Assembly (NCBI GenBank): GCA_949358305.1
Contig: OX442317.1
Location: forward strand, 11,412,186-11,476,185
Reading direction: 5' to 3'
DNA length: 64,000 nt
Source of the DNA: Strigamia acuminata
Taxonomy: Eukaryota; Arthropoda; Chilopoda; Geophilomorpha; Linotaeniidae
The translations under genes were made by a program, and so were the position numbers. Of this stretch, positions 32,354-43,700 are shown piece by piece. The notes below the pieces were generated by a model that searched no databases, was not told where the DNA came from, and saw only the letters and a list, made by a program, of their open reading frames with translations. Positions within the stretch are counted from its first letter, which is position 1, and every line of letters starts with the position of its first letter.

Positions 32354-35300
32354 CTAGCGGCGATCTTGAATCAGATGTATAAAATCTGTTGTACATTCTT
32401 GATCTGTCGTAGAAATTCGCTTCGTACGAGGTTGCAGTTGTGGAAGTTCACAACTTCTTTTCCTTTTCCTAAGGTTATAATCATGTTTTGGATTATTAAC
32501 TACGATGTCGCTTTCTTTTGAAGCGGGTGTTGTAACTTCTTCGGGATCTAATTCCATATTAGCAGAATTATTTCCTAATTCTTGATTATTTAATTCACTT
32601 GAATTATTTACGGTTGAACTTTCGTTCATCCAATCAGGGTTTGGGTGATTCTCTACTCTTCCACTCTTTTGGTCGAGTGTCCAAGTCTCAATCGGGTAAG
32701 ATGGGATATAAGGTGAGAGATCATCAGTATTTATGGATGGTTCTATTGATCCATCAACTAATTTTCTCAACTTATAAGCACCTCCAGGTAAGACTTCCGT
32801 AATTTCCCACGGTCCATCTCGTTTCTCGGCGAAACCTTTAGTAATTCCTTTCTCTTTATTTGAAAGGATGTGAGTGGCTTTCCATACCAAATCACCGACA
32901 GTATATTCACAAATGTGAAATTTATTTCTGTGAATCTTGTCGTGTCTCTCATAATTTGCTTGAATACGCAAATGCATCTCTTGATGTGCTCGACGTAAAA
33001 TTCCAAGTAAATTATATACGTATTCTTCCGGGTTATTCTTGTCAAATGCATTTGCATGTTGAATGATCCGAGGATCAAAGGGAAGAGGTACATTTCTTCC
33101 TGTGTTCAATAAGAATGGCGTTGCGCCTGTAGCTTCTGATTTAGCCGTTCTCGAGGCAAATGCAAATTCGTTTAAGAATCTCGGCCAATGGGAGTGAATG
33201 TCTGAATAAAGAGCCAGCATTATTTTGATGTCTCTATTGGCCCTTTCCGTAGGATTGGCCTGAGCGTGATATGGACTCACATGAGCCATTCTGATGTTGT
33301 GTTTTTTACAAAACTCTTCATAAATCGTGGATATGAATTGGCTCCCGTTATCACTAACAATTTTCTTTGGGTATCCCCATCTATGAATCACTTCTCCTAA
33401 CCTATTCACAATAGATTCACTAGATGCCTTACTTAAAGGGAATAATTCTACCCATTTAGTACATTGATCTATAATTACTAATACAAATCTGTATTGGCTT
33501 CTTCCTGTCGGTTTGGGACCCATTAAATCAATGCAGATTACTTCCCACGGGTAAGACATGTTATGAGGAGTGTAACTCGCTCTATGCTTCTTATGTTGAC
33601 AGGGCTTGTATTGCTGGCAATGAATACAACTTCGGACGTAATTGCGAGTATCTTTATTCATCTTTGGCCAGTAATATATAAGTTTTGCTCGTTCGAGCGT
33701 CTTACTCATCCCTGCATGTCCACTTAATGGATGTCCGTGACAGGCAAACAGTACTCTTCGTACTAATGACGGTGGAATGACAGCTTTAAATCCGTTTCCA
33801 GAGTCATTAAATTCCTCTTCAAACGTTGGTTTGAAATAAATCAGCATTTCATTACCATTTTCTTCTTGAAAATCTAATTGGTAACCTTGGACTGCTTTCA
33901 TCCATTCTTTAGTTTTCTTAAACTTTCTTTGTTCGATTTCATCTCGTTTCAAATGATCGATTATCATTCTACACTCTTTGTCGGCTAGTTGAGCTTCTAT
34001 AATTTCTTCTCGAGTCGGTGGAACTTCCTTTAAAACTTCCGTTAAAGCACTAAATAGTGTTTCTTCTGTAGCTTCATCCATTTTCTCCCCCTTTTCCAAA
34101 GTATTGTATAATAATTTGGAATAATCAAAATGAAGCTGCACATTCGTTAGAAATTGGCAATCTTCTTTATTATTCCTTCGAATAATTTCTCGATTTCCGT
34201 CCCATTCTGGCCAGAATTGAGTAATCTCGATTGGCTCACAATAATCATTCTCTGGAATGTCTTCGATCTCCAAAGGCGCTCTCGAGAAGGCGTCGGCAAC
34301 TTGGTTCTGGGTACCTCGTCGATATTTAATCTTAAAGGCGCCACATTGAAGTTTAATTGCCCAACGACCAAATCGTCCCGATGGTTCTGGTGTTCCCATC
34401 AGCCATTTTAATGCTTCGGCGTCTGATTCCAAAGTAAATGTCGTATATTCGATATACGGTCGGAATTTGTCGACTGCCCACACTACTGCTAAACACTCGA
34501 GTTCGGGTGTTGAGTAGCGTACTTCTGCCCCTCGTAAGACTCGACTAGCATAAGCTACGGGTCTAGGAGTCATGATCATTTCTCTTTTTCCTTCATCGAA
34601 GAATTCCACATCTTGGCATAACACACTACCAAGTCCATCATGTGATGCGTCTGTCAAGATTACGAATGGTTTCATCATATCTGGCATTAACAAAACTTGT
34701 GTTTCGTCACATAAAATATTTTTTATTGTTTCAAAAGCTTTCTCTTGTTCTTCTCCCCATTCGAACACTGCTTTATCATGCATCATGCTAGTTAGAGGCC
34801 TAGCAATTTTTGCATGTTCGGGAATAAATTTCCGGAAGAAATTTGACAAGCCATGAAATCGTTGAATATCCTTGGAATTCTTAGGAGTTGGATATTTCCT
34901 AACGGATACTATCTTGTCTGGGTCAGGTGCTAATCCGGTTGGAGTTATCAAATGACCCAAAAATTTGAGTGTAGTTTTTCCAAATTTTGATTTTTCCTTA
35001 TTTACTGATAAGTTGGCCTTATCTAGTCTTTCCAACACATCTTTGATATGTTCAAGATGTTTCTCCCAAGTGGTGGAGAAGATTATCACGTCGTCCAAAT
35101 AAACTAACGCGTGTTTGTATAATGCTTCGCCCATCACTCGTTCCATTAAGAACTGAAATGTACACGGCGCATTGCAAAGACCAAAAGGCATGCGGACAAA
35201 TTGGTAATTGCCTTTCGGAGTATAAAAGGCTGTTTTCTGTCTATCTTCCTCGTCCATCTCGACCTGATAATAACCTTTGGTAAGGTCAAGAGACGTGAAA

Positions 35301-35536
35301 TATTTTGCCTGATTTGTATTGTGGAGTAACAAATCAATACTTGGCATTTGTATGGCGTTGATTTCGGTGATTGCATTCAACCACCGATAATCGATACATA
35401 AACGATAAGTACCATTTGGTTTGGCTACGATCACTGGATGACTTATGTAAGGTCCAGTAGCTCTTTCGATCAAATTATCCGCTTCTAATTCTTCTACTAA
35501 TTTAGTCATAATGGCTATTTTAGCAGGGTTATACAT
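32354..35536 (-). CDS. Gypsy Pol: reverse transcriptase, RNase H, integrase (1060 aa)
   Basis: RT starts at once (K-L-V-E-E-L; LCIDYR at about 46-51; FTSLDL; MPFGLCNAP; YLDD at 146-149). RNase H follows (ILTDASHDG, then AFSRAP). The integrase has an H-x-H/C-x2-C zinc region around residues 600-640, D, D, E near 668, 729 and 764, and a GPY/chromodomain-less C-terminal tail (DGPWEITEVLPGGAYKL). The first ATG at 35536 is only a convenient start: the same frame continues upstream for six codons to a TGA (35555-35557), beyond which it is the protease frame. The protein is normally made as a Gag-Pol fusion. The RT palm would be complete only if that stop is read through, since the N-terminal strand lies upstream. 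Confidence 0.93.
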   Translation of the reverse strand: MYNPAKIAIMTKLVEELEADNLIERATGPYISHPVIVAKPNGTYRLCIDYRWLNAITEINAIQMPSIDLLLHNTNQAKYFTSLDLTKGYYQVEMDEEDRQKTAFYTPKGNYQFVRMPFGLCNAPCTFQFLMERVMGEALYKHALVYLDDVIIFSTTWEKHLEHIKDVLERLDKANLSVNKEKSKFGKTTLKFLGHLITPTGLAPDPDKIVSVRKYPTPKNSKDIQRFHGLSNFFRKFIPEHAKIARPLTSMMHDKAVFEWGEEQEKAFETIKNILCDETQVLLMPDMMKPFVILTDASHDGLGSVLCQDVEFFDEGKREMIMTPRPVAYASRVLRGAEVRYSTPELECLAVVWAVDKFRPYIEYTTFTLESDAEALKWLMGTPEPSGRFGRWAIKLQCGAFKIKYRRGTQNQVADAFSRAPLEIEDIPENDYCEPIEITQFWPEWDGNREIIRRNNKEDCQFLTNVQLHFDYSKLLYNTLEKGEKMDEATEETLFSALTEVLKEVPPTREEIIEAQLADKECRMIIDHLKRDEIEQRKFKKTKEWMKAVQGYQLDFQEENGNEMLIYFKPTFEEEFNDSGNGFKAVIPPSLVRRVLFACHGHPLSGHAGMSKTLERAKLIYYWPKMNKDTRNYVRSCIHCQQYKPCQHKKHRASYTPHNMSYPWEVICIDLMGPKPTGRSQYRFVLVIIDQCTKWVELFPLSKASSESIVNRLGEVIHRWGYPKKIVSDNGSQFISTIYEEFCKKHNIRMAHVSPYHAQANPTERANRDIKIMLALYSDIHSHWPRFLNEFAFASRTAKSEATGATPFLLNTGRNVPLPFDPRIIQHANAFDKNNPEEYVYNLLGILRRAHQEMHLRIQANYERHDKIHRNKFHICEYTVGDLVWKATHILSNKEKGITKGFAEKRDGPWEITEVLPGGAYKLRKLVDGSIEPSINTDDLSPYIPSYPIETWTLDQKSGRVENHPNPDWMNESSTVNNSSELNNQELGNNSANMELDPEEVTTPASKESDIVVNNPKHDYNLRKRKRSCELPQLQPRTKRISTTDQECTTDFIHLIQDRR

Positions 35537-35554
35537 TCGAAATGGTTGTTTTTT

Positions 35555-36643
35555 TCACGTTACATCCTTTTTAAAGGTGATCTTATGCTTTATTATGTTA
35601 GTACATCCGACTTTATCTCTAAAGACGTTCTTAACACTAGCAATTACTTCGCGTAATTTACTTTTTTCCTCATCTGAACAGTCACAATCCTTTACCAGCA
35701 GTTCTTCCCAATTATCTGGCGTGTGTGTGGCTGTTGCGTTGTCAGTCAACACTTGTACTCGAGCTAAATTACAATTTAACTCGTCAGTTTCGTAGGGTGC
35801 AGTCCAGTCGGACTTGCTGTCGCAAGTAAATACAGCTCGTGCTGGATTTAAATTAATTTTGGTTCGGCGCATAAAATTATGTCCGATAATTAATCCACAC
35901 ACATTATTATCCAAAATGATAAAATTTATCGGTGTGAATTCTGCTCCATCTGCCCATTGTACACACAAAGTAATTTGTCCCAGTGGAATATGAGTAACTC
36001 CAACTGCACAAACTCTCATGTGTTTTGGACAATCTTGTATGAAATCGGGAGATGCACAAGTTTTACTTAGTAATTGCAACCCAATAAAACACTGTGTGGC
36101 TCCTGAGTCCATCAAAGCATTATAGGTGAGTCCACCTATTGTAATTTTCATTCGGGGGTCGTCGATGTGATTTCCCAATTTATTAATTCGTTCGATGCCA
36201 TCTTTTCGTTTTAACTGACTCTCGTTAATGTAAGATTTTAATCTCGCAAATCTGGAGGATTTGGAGTCGGGATTCAAATTATCAATCATTGATTGTAAAT
36301 TCTCGAATACTCCTCCACTAGAACTGGTGGATTCATCACGAATATTAAGATTGGATGTATCTTGTATCAATCTAGCTAAAGATTCGTCCCCCTTATCTAG
36401 AGAAAACAGGTCGTCGTGAAAATTCAAGAACGGGTTTGCTGTCTCCTCTGCCGAAAAGGGCGTATTTGATGCGATTTTAAACTTATAATTCCAGTTCCTT
36501 TTCCGTGTCTTCCGGTTAGGACGAGCACGCTTAATTTCTTTATCTTGAATAGTTAAATTATCCAAAGTTTCGGAAAGTGCTTGTTCCACGTCTGGTGGTA
36601 AAATTCCTTCGGAATTATTAATAGGGGGTTCGAAGACCCCCGC
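35555..36643 (-). CDS. Gypsy protease ORF, reached by -1 frameshift from gag
   Basis: About 362 codons in the -1 frame relative to gag. A basic N-terminal linker is followed by a retropepsin domain with A-L-M-D180-S-G-A-T-Q-C-F and L-I-I-G-H-N-F as the second conserved strand. There is no ATG at its start; it overlaps the gag stop, and a heptamer A-AAA-AAC at 36649-36655 supplies the shift. It ends at TGA 35555-35557, in frame with RT. The ACG-TGA context means a CGA to TGA change would explain the stop; translational readthrough is the alternative. Confidence 0.88.
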   Translation of the reverse strand, partial: AGVFEPPINNSEGILPPDVEQALSETLDNLTIQDKEIKRARPNRKTRKRNWNYKFKIASNTPFSAEETANPFLNFHDDLFSLDKGDESLARLIQDTSNLNIRDESTSSSGGVFENLQSMIDNLNPDSKSSRFARLKSYINESQLKRKDGIERINKLGNHIDDPRMKITIGGLTYNALMDSGATQCFIGLQLLSKTCASPDFIQDCPKHMRVCAVGVTHIPLGQITLCVQWADGAEFTPINFIILDNNVCGLIIGHNFMRRTKINLNPARAVFTCDSKSDWTAPYETDELNCNLARVQVLTDNATATHTPDNWEELLVKDCDCSDEEKSKLREVIASVKNVFRDKVGCTNIIKHKITFKKDVT

Positions 36644-36645
36644 CA

Positions 36646-39027
36646 CTAGTTTTTTGGAACTGGTGGAGTTTCAGTACTTGGTGCCGTAGTAGCGTTCTTC
36701 GGGTCTAAGAATTTACTAAATAAATCCGACACTGTCTTACTTATTGTAGTTTGCATACTATTATGCATATCAGTTTTTAATTCTTCCATTTTTTGATCAA
36801 TAGACTCGGCAGTTACCCAATTTTGGCGTGGTCGCTTAAATTCATTCGGCTGCTGATTGATGCTATTGTTATTGGAATTATTATTTCCAGGGAAATTATT
36901 ACTAAATTTTCGCTTTGGAAGCAAAGGACATTCTCTTTTGAAATGACCTGGTTGTTTACAGTGAAAACATTTCCCTGTCTGATTTTCTGACATGGCACAT
37001 AATAAATTATCCATTGATACATTATTCTCTGTCAACTCATTGACTTCCATTATTTCTTCTTTCGGCTCTATTTCCATCATTTGAGTGGATCGAGCCGAAG
37101 GTCTCGTATTTTTGGTATCTTTAGAATACTTCTGGTTGTTAGATACCACTTTATCAATTTCCTTGGAATTCTCTGTACGGATTCTTTGGGGTTCAAAGAG
37201 TGCTCTATTCGTTCGTACGAATTGAAAGATTTTGTCTACTGACTCGCTCCTGTACAGATTTCGATCGATTAATCTATTGTAACTTGTCCAATTCAAGTTG
37301 TCGAAAAGCGTGGCAACATTTCCTCTCTCGGAGTACGATCCTTGGGCTTTAGTGAATCTGACTAGAAATTCATATAAAGGTTCATCGTCTCCTTGGATTA
37401 CTTTTCGTAAATTTCGGAGTCGAGTAGTTGGAATCATGTCGAATTCCTCACGAAATAATTCTACGAAGGTTTCCCAATTATTAAACCTGGTTTTATTCTC
37501 GTCATACCATTGTTGGGCTAATCCTGACAAGTAGGTGGGAATACCTTGATTTACCATTTCGTCCAGGGTTAGTCCTTTGGAAATGGCTACTGTTTTAGCT
37601 ACTGATAAAAATTTATCTATATCCTCCTGTTTTCCGTCGAAAACTGGGAGGTCTTGTCCTTTGAAAAAGACTTTACTGGGTCCTGGATTATTAGATCGTT
37701 GAGGCCCAGCAGTTTGTTGAGTTTGAACGAATGTGTCCATTCGACTATCCAATTGTTTTTGGAATTGAGCGGCCATATTTTGTTGCATCTTTAAAATATA
37801 TTCAAACGAAATATTGGTTTCTTCCGAGGGAAGTCTAGTTCCGGTAGAGCTTCCTGCAGAGGAGTGTGAACTTGGAACGTCACCTGTTGATGCACGTGAG
37901 GGGTTTGACTCGTCTCGAGTTTTATTTCCGTGACTAGCATGGGTGGATGCCGCAAGGTTAAGACGAGAGTCTAAGAGTTTTTCTCTATCCCTTTGGCTGT
38001 CTTCGGCGCGATGTAAAAGATTTGTCGTTTCTTCGAGTTCTTTTTGTCGTTTGTTCAACTCATCCCGCTGTCTCTGGATTTCATCCAAAAGTTTGTTGAA
38101 ATCTACACTCGGCACTTGATCTTGTGAGATCTTATCTTGGCTGATGACAACTTGTTGGATTTCTTCAACCTCTGCCGCCTTCTGACGAATTTCAGCTTGT
38201 TTGGTAGCTTCTTCGTCGAGCTGATTTTGACGAATTTTTTCGTCGTTAATCTTCTTTTGATTAATTGCTTCTTGTCGAAGTCGCCCTTTTTCCACTTCGT
38301 CTAGTCTCAATTGTTCCTGTCGATTTTGAGGTAAGACTGGAGATGGTAGTGGAGATAATTTTCGTCGAATGGCAGATTTATTTCCTCGCCCTTTAGGGGT
38401 TTGTTTGGCAAAATGTCTCGTCCCATTTTCCGTATAAATATGCGGATTGGGTTGCTTTTTAGCATTTTCAGGTTGAAAAGTTGAAAAATTAGATCCTCCG
38501 GCCTCCGAAATACTTGGAGTATTGTGGCAACTGGCGTTGCGGGAGTGAGGAGTTCTATTTCCCAAACTGGACTGGTCAAGCGATTCCTTGCTTGATGTTC
38601 GAAATAACTCTCGAATATCTTGGTTGCGAACCGACGGAGTTTTAATTCTTGCTTGATCTCCCAACTTACGTTGTGGAGTTTTAGATCGTGATCTGTTTTC
38701 TTCAGACAGATCTCTTGGCGACGGGATTGGGTCCTCTCCAGAATTATGGTTCGCCGAACTCTCCTTCGAAAGTTCTGCTCGTTTTTCCGGAGTTGGATTA
38801 ATACGTATGTTACGTAACGCCCGCTTCGTCACAAATTCAGAAGCTTCAATTATGGTCTTGAACTGTGTTCTATCTAGTTCATAATGTGTACAGAACTGTG
38901 TGAGTTCATCGGGAATCATTTCCGTTTGATCACAAAGTTTTACGTAACTTGAATCCAAGTTAGTTCCTTCGTTAGCGGCCTTTTCTTCGGCAACTCTTTC
39001 GTTGTTAGGAAGATTGTTGGGATCCAT
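36646..39027 (-). CDS. Gypsy Gag (793 aa)
   Basis: A long N-terminal extension of about 400 residues, polar, with a coiled-coil-like region rich in Q, E, K and R (residues about 240-350: RQEAINQKKINDEKIRQ and on). It is followed by the retrotransposon Gag capsid domain (about 450-610: VFDGKQEDIDKFL, YLSGLAQQWY, FVELFREEF) and one CCHC knuckle C687-x2-C-x4-H-x4-C700. It forms the particle and binds the RNA. The first ATG is at 39027; the leader upstream has no competing frame. The stop TAG (36646-36648) follows directly on the slippery heptamer. Confidence 0.92.
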   Translation of the reverse strand: MDPNNLPNNERVAEEKAANEGTNLDSSYVKLCDQTEMIPDELTQFCTHYELDRTQFKTIIEASEFVTKRALRNIRINPTPEKRAELSKESSANHNSGEDPIPSPRDLSEENRSRSKTPQRKLGDQARIKTPSVRNQDIRELFRTSSKESLDQSSLGNRTPHSRNASCHNTPSISEAGGSNFSTFQPENAKKQPNPHIYTENGTRHFAKQTPKGRGNKSAIRRKLSPLPSPVLPQNRQEQLRLDEVEKGRLRQEAINQKKINDEKIRQNQLDEEATKQAEIRQKAAEVEEIQQVVISQDKISQDQVPSVDFNKLLDEIQRQRDELNKRQKELEETTNLLHRAEDSQRDREKLLDSRLNLAASTHASHGNKTRDESNPSRASTGDVPSSHSSAGSSTGTRLPSEETNISFEYILKMQQNMAAQFQKQLDSRMDTFVQTQQTAGPQRSNNPGPSKVFFKGQDLPVFDGKQEDIDKFLSVAKTVAISKGLTLDEMVNQGIPTYLSGLAQQWYDENKTRFNNWETFVELFREEFDMIPTTRLRNLRKVIQGDDEPLYEFLVRFTKAQGSYSERGNVATLFDNLNWTSYNRLIDRNLYRSESVDKIFQFVRTNRALFEPQRIRTENSKEIDKVVSNNQKYSKDTKNTRPSARSTQMMEIEPKEEIMEVNELTENNVSMDNLLCAMSENQTGKCFHCKQPGHFKRECPLLPKRKFSNNFPGNNNSNNNSINQQPNEFKRPRQNWVTAESIDQKMEELKTDMHNSMQTTISKTVSDLFSKFLDPKNATTAPSTETPPVPKN
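36649..36655 (-). promoter_or_regulatory. Programmed -1 ribosomal frameshift heptamer A-AAA-AAC
   Basis: On the element's strand CCA AAA AAC TAG: the heptamer is in the X-XXY-YYZ register, and the zero-frame stop follows at once. Slipping by one base enters the protease frame. A downstream stem or pseudoknot was not evaluated. Confidence 0.75.
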
Positions 39028-39840
39028 TATAAAAATATAATTGAATCGGTCGTTTTTACTAATTTAGCGGTGGAAAACTTCGAATCGTAACTAGAATCGG
39101 ATGGCGCAGTCAGGATGGTTACTGAAACACGTCTGCTGGTCTGGTCTGGAAGCGAATGATCTCAGTCTGATCTGGCTCTCCTTTAATAGCAGGGGGCTGG
39201 GGATCCTTAGATCACCTAGTTCCTGATTGGCCGGTTCGTTATCAAATGATTGTATAACAAACGTATCATTTTCGTCATCAGTTCTCTACTAAGTCCGTTC
39301 TCTTCGACTTTTTAGTCTTTACCGATAAAATAAAATTCCTTCGAGAGATTATTTGTAAATATTCCCAAAATTGTATATTTCATAAAAATAAAATAAATTC
39401 ACTTTCAACCTTTGTCAATTGTTTCCAATTATTATATCTTCTCCTTAATACTGGATTTTACTTTGAAGTTCCATATTCTGCAAGTTTTCTTTGTCTTGCG
39501 ATTCGTTAAACATGTTTAAACTTGTCTTAATTTTTACTTTTTCACGGAAAAAATAAAGTAAATATCAAAATATAACTATTCTGTGTTTTATATCCACCAA
39601 ATTCTCCGAAGCTTTAGTTTTTAAATACTTCGATTAAATCTATCTCAACCATCGTGCGATAGATTTAGAATTCCTGGTTGCAATTCCTTCGTCCAGAATT
39701 GTATTATTCATTTTCTTCGAGAAAACAGAATGTACTTTCTAAAACTGCAATTTGTAAAATTTATTTACAAAAATTTTTTTAGCCTTATTTATCTCAAAAA
39801 AAAATTCACTTTTTCAATTCAATCGAATTAATTGCAACCT
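39028..39840 (-). other. Gypsy 5' leader
   Basis: About 0.8 kb between the primer site and gag, AT-rich; no coding frame or clear repeat. Presumably packaging sequence. Confidence 0.6.
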
Positions 39841-39859
39841 AATCTCGGTGGGACCTCCA
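39841..39859 (-). other. Primer binding site, tRNA-Gln
   Basis: The plus strand AATCTCGGTGGGACCTCCA equals the T-arm 3' strand, acceptor strand and CCA of arthropod-type tRNA-Gln (acceptor 5' strand GGTCCCA). On the element's strand it starts TGGAGGTCCC, one or two bases after the 5' LTR. Confidence 0.8.
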
Positions 39860-39860
39860 C

Positions 39861-39996
39861 GTGTGACGGTGACGACCACAACTCCCATTTAACAATGGTA
39901 CCGGGAAGAGATCGCAATAAATAAACAGTGAATAATACGAGATAAATACAAGAGACAATTTATTGTTGGCAAACAATATGAGATGAGCTAAATTAT
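39861..39996 (-). repeat. Gypsy 5' LTR, inner fragment
   Basis: Matches the first 136 bp (plus-strand order) of the intact LTR at 20976. The match stops at TAT 39994-39996 where the DNA transposon begins. Confidence 0.93.
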
Positions 39997-40262
39997 CACT
40001 GCAAGAAATTATAGATTTACAAAAATTTAAGTTTTGTAAATCTTTTGTTAAAGTTGTCTCTTTACAATACTTGTAAATTTATATTAAAGTTAAATTAAAT
40101 TTGAAATTTAACAATTAGATTTACATTGAATTTAGAAAAAAGTTAAATTCAATATTTCTCTTCAAATTTACATTGGATTTATGATAAATTAAATTTAATA
40201 TTTCACATCAAATTTCCATTTAATTTAATAGTTAAGAGAAATTGGATGTTTTAACTTAAAAA
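39997..40262. repeat. Left terminus and subterminal repeats of the CACTA-like element
   Basis: TIR CACTGCAAGAAA, then AT-rich DNA with repeated TTTACA, TTGTAAATC and AAATTTAA words. 40263-40440 next to it is AT-rich and featureless. Confidence 0.8.
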
Positions 40263-40762
40263 CAAGGAATTTTCCTTTTGCTGACAGCAACAATACAACA
40301 GCAACAATGCATAACAACTCCAAAATAACATAAAAGCTTAGCCTAAATAAAATTTTAAGCTCTAAAACCTCGAGAAAACATGATCACTAAATGCATGAAT
40401 CAAAAACCCCCAAAAATCGTTTATTATAAATACATGAAAACACATAACGTTGGTGCAGGGGAGGAGACGGGTTCGCGCGGTCTCTAAAATCCGGCGAGAA
40501 AGCAACAAAAACGAAGCGAGAAGCGAGGTGTCGGGCTCGGGTGACGAGAAAACCCGACGTGGCGAAGGCGGAAGCCAAAAACAAAGACAGGCGCAGTCAT
40601 GTGACCAAAATTCAAATGTACGCTTCGGAAAAATTCAATGAAACAAGAAAACGAACAGACATTAGTGCCAAACTTTATTTTAGCAGCGATAGTACGTTAG
40701 TTGGGCAGACAAGTTAGAAATTCTAAGCTGAAAAACAACATTGAGAGCGAGTAACGCTCAAA

Positions 40763-43700
40763 ATGGCGGACTGGCTAAGCGTAACACACATCGAGCCGAC
40801 GAGTCGGGCTGCTAACGGGACGAGGAGACAGAATTCGACGGCCATAAGCGGCGGAATTGAAAAGCAGGTAAAAAATAACCTTTATTGGTCGGTTAACCTT
40901 ATGGCGCGCATGCGGATTTTGCGGAGTGCGAAAGGGACCCCATTTTTAACATTACGGCTGCCTATATGCTGATCCCCTGTTCGCAATTTTGCGGCGGATT
41001 TTGCGGATTTTGATCAATCCGCAGAAATTGCACTTTACAAGTTTATTTTATGATTTTGTACCATTTTGTAACTTAAAAACACAAATGAACAATGTAATCA
41101 CTCTATAATGCTGTTGGTTTAATCAACACATTGTACTGCACAAAAACGCGCGCGCTCGCGATAGTACATCACCAAATGTACTTGCACTCACTCAAGTGGC
41201 ATTTTTAGCCATTTTTCGTAGTAAAAATGGCCGTTTTTCGTCAAAATGGTCATTTTCAGCCATTTTTCATAGTGAAAATGGCTTTCTTCGTCGTTTTTTC
41301 TATAAAAAATGGCTGTTTTTCATCAAAAATGGCCGTTTTCATCATTGAAACGTTATAAAAATGTAACTTTTCAATGGCGTTTTGACGGAACCGATAAATT
41401 TTGAAATTTCACACATTGAAACCCTAATACAGGTGAATTAGTGACGCCTAATTTGTTTTAACAAATAAAGCAAACTACATCTCGCAATTTTGCATCGTAC
41501 CGCATCACCTCGCCTCATTTCCGGTCTGGAAAATTAATGAAAATTAATAAACGCCCCGGCGTTTATTTGAGGCAATACGGCAATACGGCAATTGGAACCC
41601 GAAAATAACGTGGGGCTGTGTGAAAACCTGGATTTGAATTTCGTCAACGCGCGCGTTGACGCATGGGGAATGTGGGGGTCCCTTCCCAGTCAATTTCACC
41701 CCTAAAATATCCCGAAATTGACGATACATGCATTTCCAGTTAGAAAAATTGAGCTTCATGTAAATTTTGATTGTTTAGCTTTTTTTTGAAATTTCACCAA
41801 TTTTCCTTATCTCCAGCCTTCCTCGCTCATTTGACACCAAAATGACCTGCATTGAGGATTTTTCCCATAATCCTTTTCGCATGTATGGAGCGCAAACAGT
41901 CGCAATAAATGAATTCAGCGGAATTCGACCTTGAGTTTGCGACGCCATCTTGAATATGAGTAAAAGCACAGTATGGTGTCAATTATTCGAACTGATCGCG
42001 GAGCATGGGACAAAAATTGAATAAAAACGAAGAAATATGATTAAAATTCAACAGAAATCTACACAAAATGATAAAAAATGTATAAACATTGATCAGAAAT
42101 CGACAAAAATCGACTGAAACCTGACAATAATCAATTCAGAATGACAAATAACGATTACAATTGGCAAAAATTGATCAAAAATACAGAAAAATCGATTAAA
42201 AACCAGCAAAAAACGAACAGAAATCGATAAAATCAATTAAAAATCAACAAATAGCCATTTTGTTTGTTTTTGAACAAATTAAGAACTTTGAAAACACACG
42301 ACAATTTGAAAGAATAAAAACCGGGGTCAAATACGCGCAGCTACTCGTTTGAACGCCGGGGAGGTGTGGGTGATGTGCCTCGAATAAACGCCGGGGCGTT
42401 TATTTATTACCAAGGCGGGATGTGAGGCGCGAATGAAAGCCCAAGTTGGACATTGTCTCGAATAAACGCCGGGGCGTTTATTTATTTCCAAGACGGGAAG
42501 TGAGGCGAGATGATGCGGTGCGACGTATTCAAGGGGGTATTCAAGGCAGTACGCCATGTTTTCCACTATTATTCAAGGCCATGTTTTCCAGTATTTTATT
42601 TTTACCATTTTGTAAGTTTATTGCAATATGTATAAAGTTTATTGCTTTTTGTATGAAGAGTAGTATTCTTTGTGTAATGTGTCTTTATAAACATCACACA
42701 CAACGGTTTTTTCTGTTTTCTTCATGTTTATGTTTCGTGTATGCACGTGAAGCCCTGGCACATCTGTCGAACACCTGTACGCATTTGGACGCGCTCAGGG
42801 CGCTACATCGCGTGCTGAAACGCGCTGACGGCGCTACATCACGCATAGTAGCATATATATCACACACATTTCGCGCCCACGACAAAGTACGAACTCATGG
42901 CGATCACCAAAGAACATTTACTCTTCCACACACGTTTTATTTTCTCACAGTCCTGTACACATTTAACTTGCGCGCGCACTTGCTAATGCTACGGTCGACG
43001 GCGATTCGCATGCGCTATCCGCTGCATCAAACCCCAAATACCGATAAAAAATCGCAGAAAACACTAATCCCGACCCAAAAACCGCCAAAATTACCCTCAA
43101 CACACGCCAACAACCTTCCACCACTTAAATTACACCGGAAAAAAACAATTTCAAACCGAAAAATCAACAAAAAAGGCCAAAAAAATATTGCAAACAAAGA
43201 GAAAAGATCAATTATCGAGGCAAATCCCCACCACAAAACAACGCATCGCCGGTATACACTTAAGCGTACAGTGCACAACACTACTGTTTATTTTCAATGA
43301 TCCAATAAATAAAATTTGAAACAAAGTTGAGTGGAATTGTACGTTTCTTGTATATTAAAGTTTTTATTTTGTTTGTTTACACTTAATTTTTTTTTTTCCA
43401 TCATAGAATGGCGACTCGATACTTTTGTAGCTCGAATTCACTTCGTAAACGTGGTCGGTGTTCATCACGCGTCAATGCGCTCGTGCAATAGTATAGGCGC
43501 GCATACGATTTGATGCGCGCAAAACTTGCAAAACTTGCACGGAATTTGGGCAATTTTTGACAAATTTCAGCAGATTTTTGCCTGTATTTGACAAATTTCA
43601 GAAGATTTTTGCCTATATTTGACAAATTTCAGAAGATTTCCTCAATCCTCAAACATTTGCTGAAATTTCTCATAAAATTTCTAAAATTAATTGAAATTTG

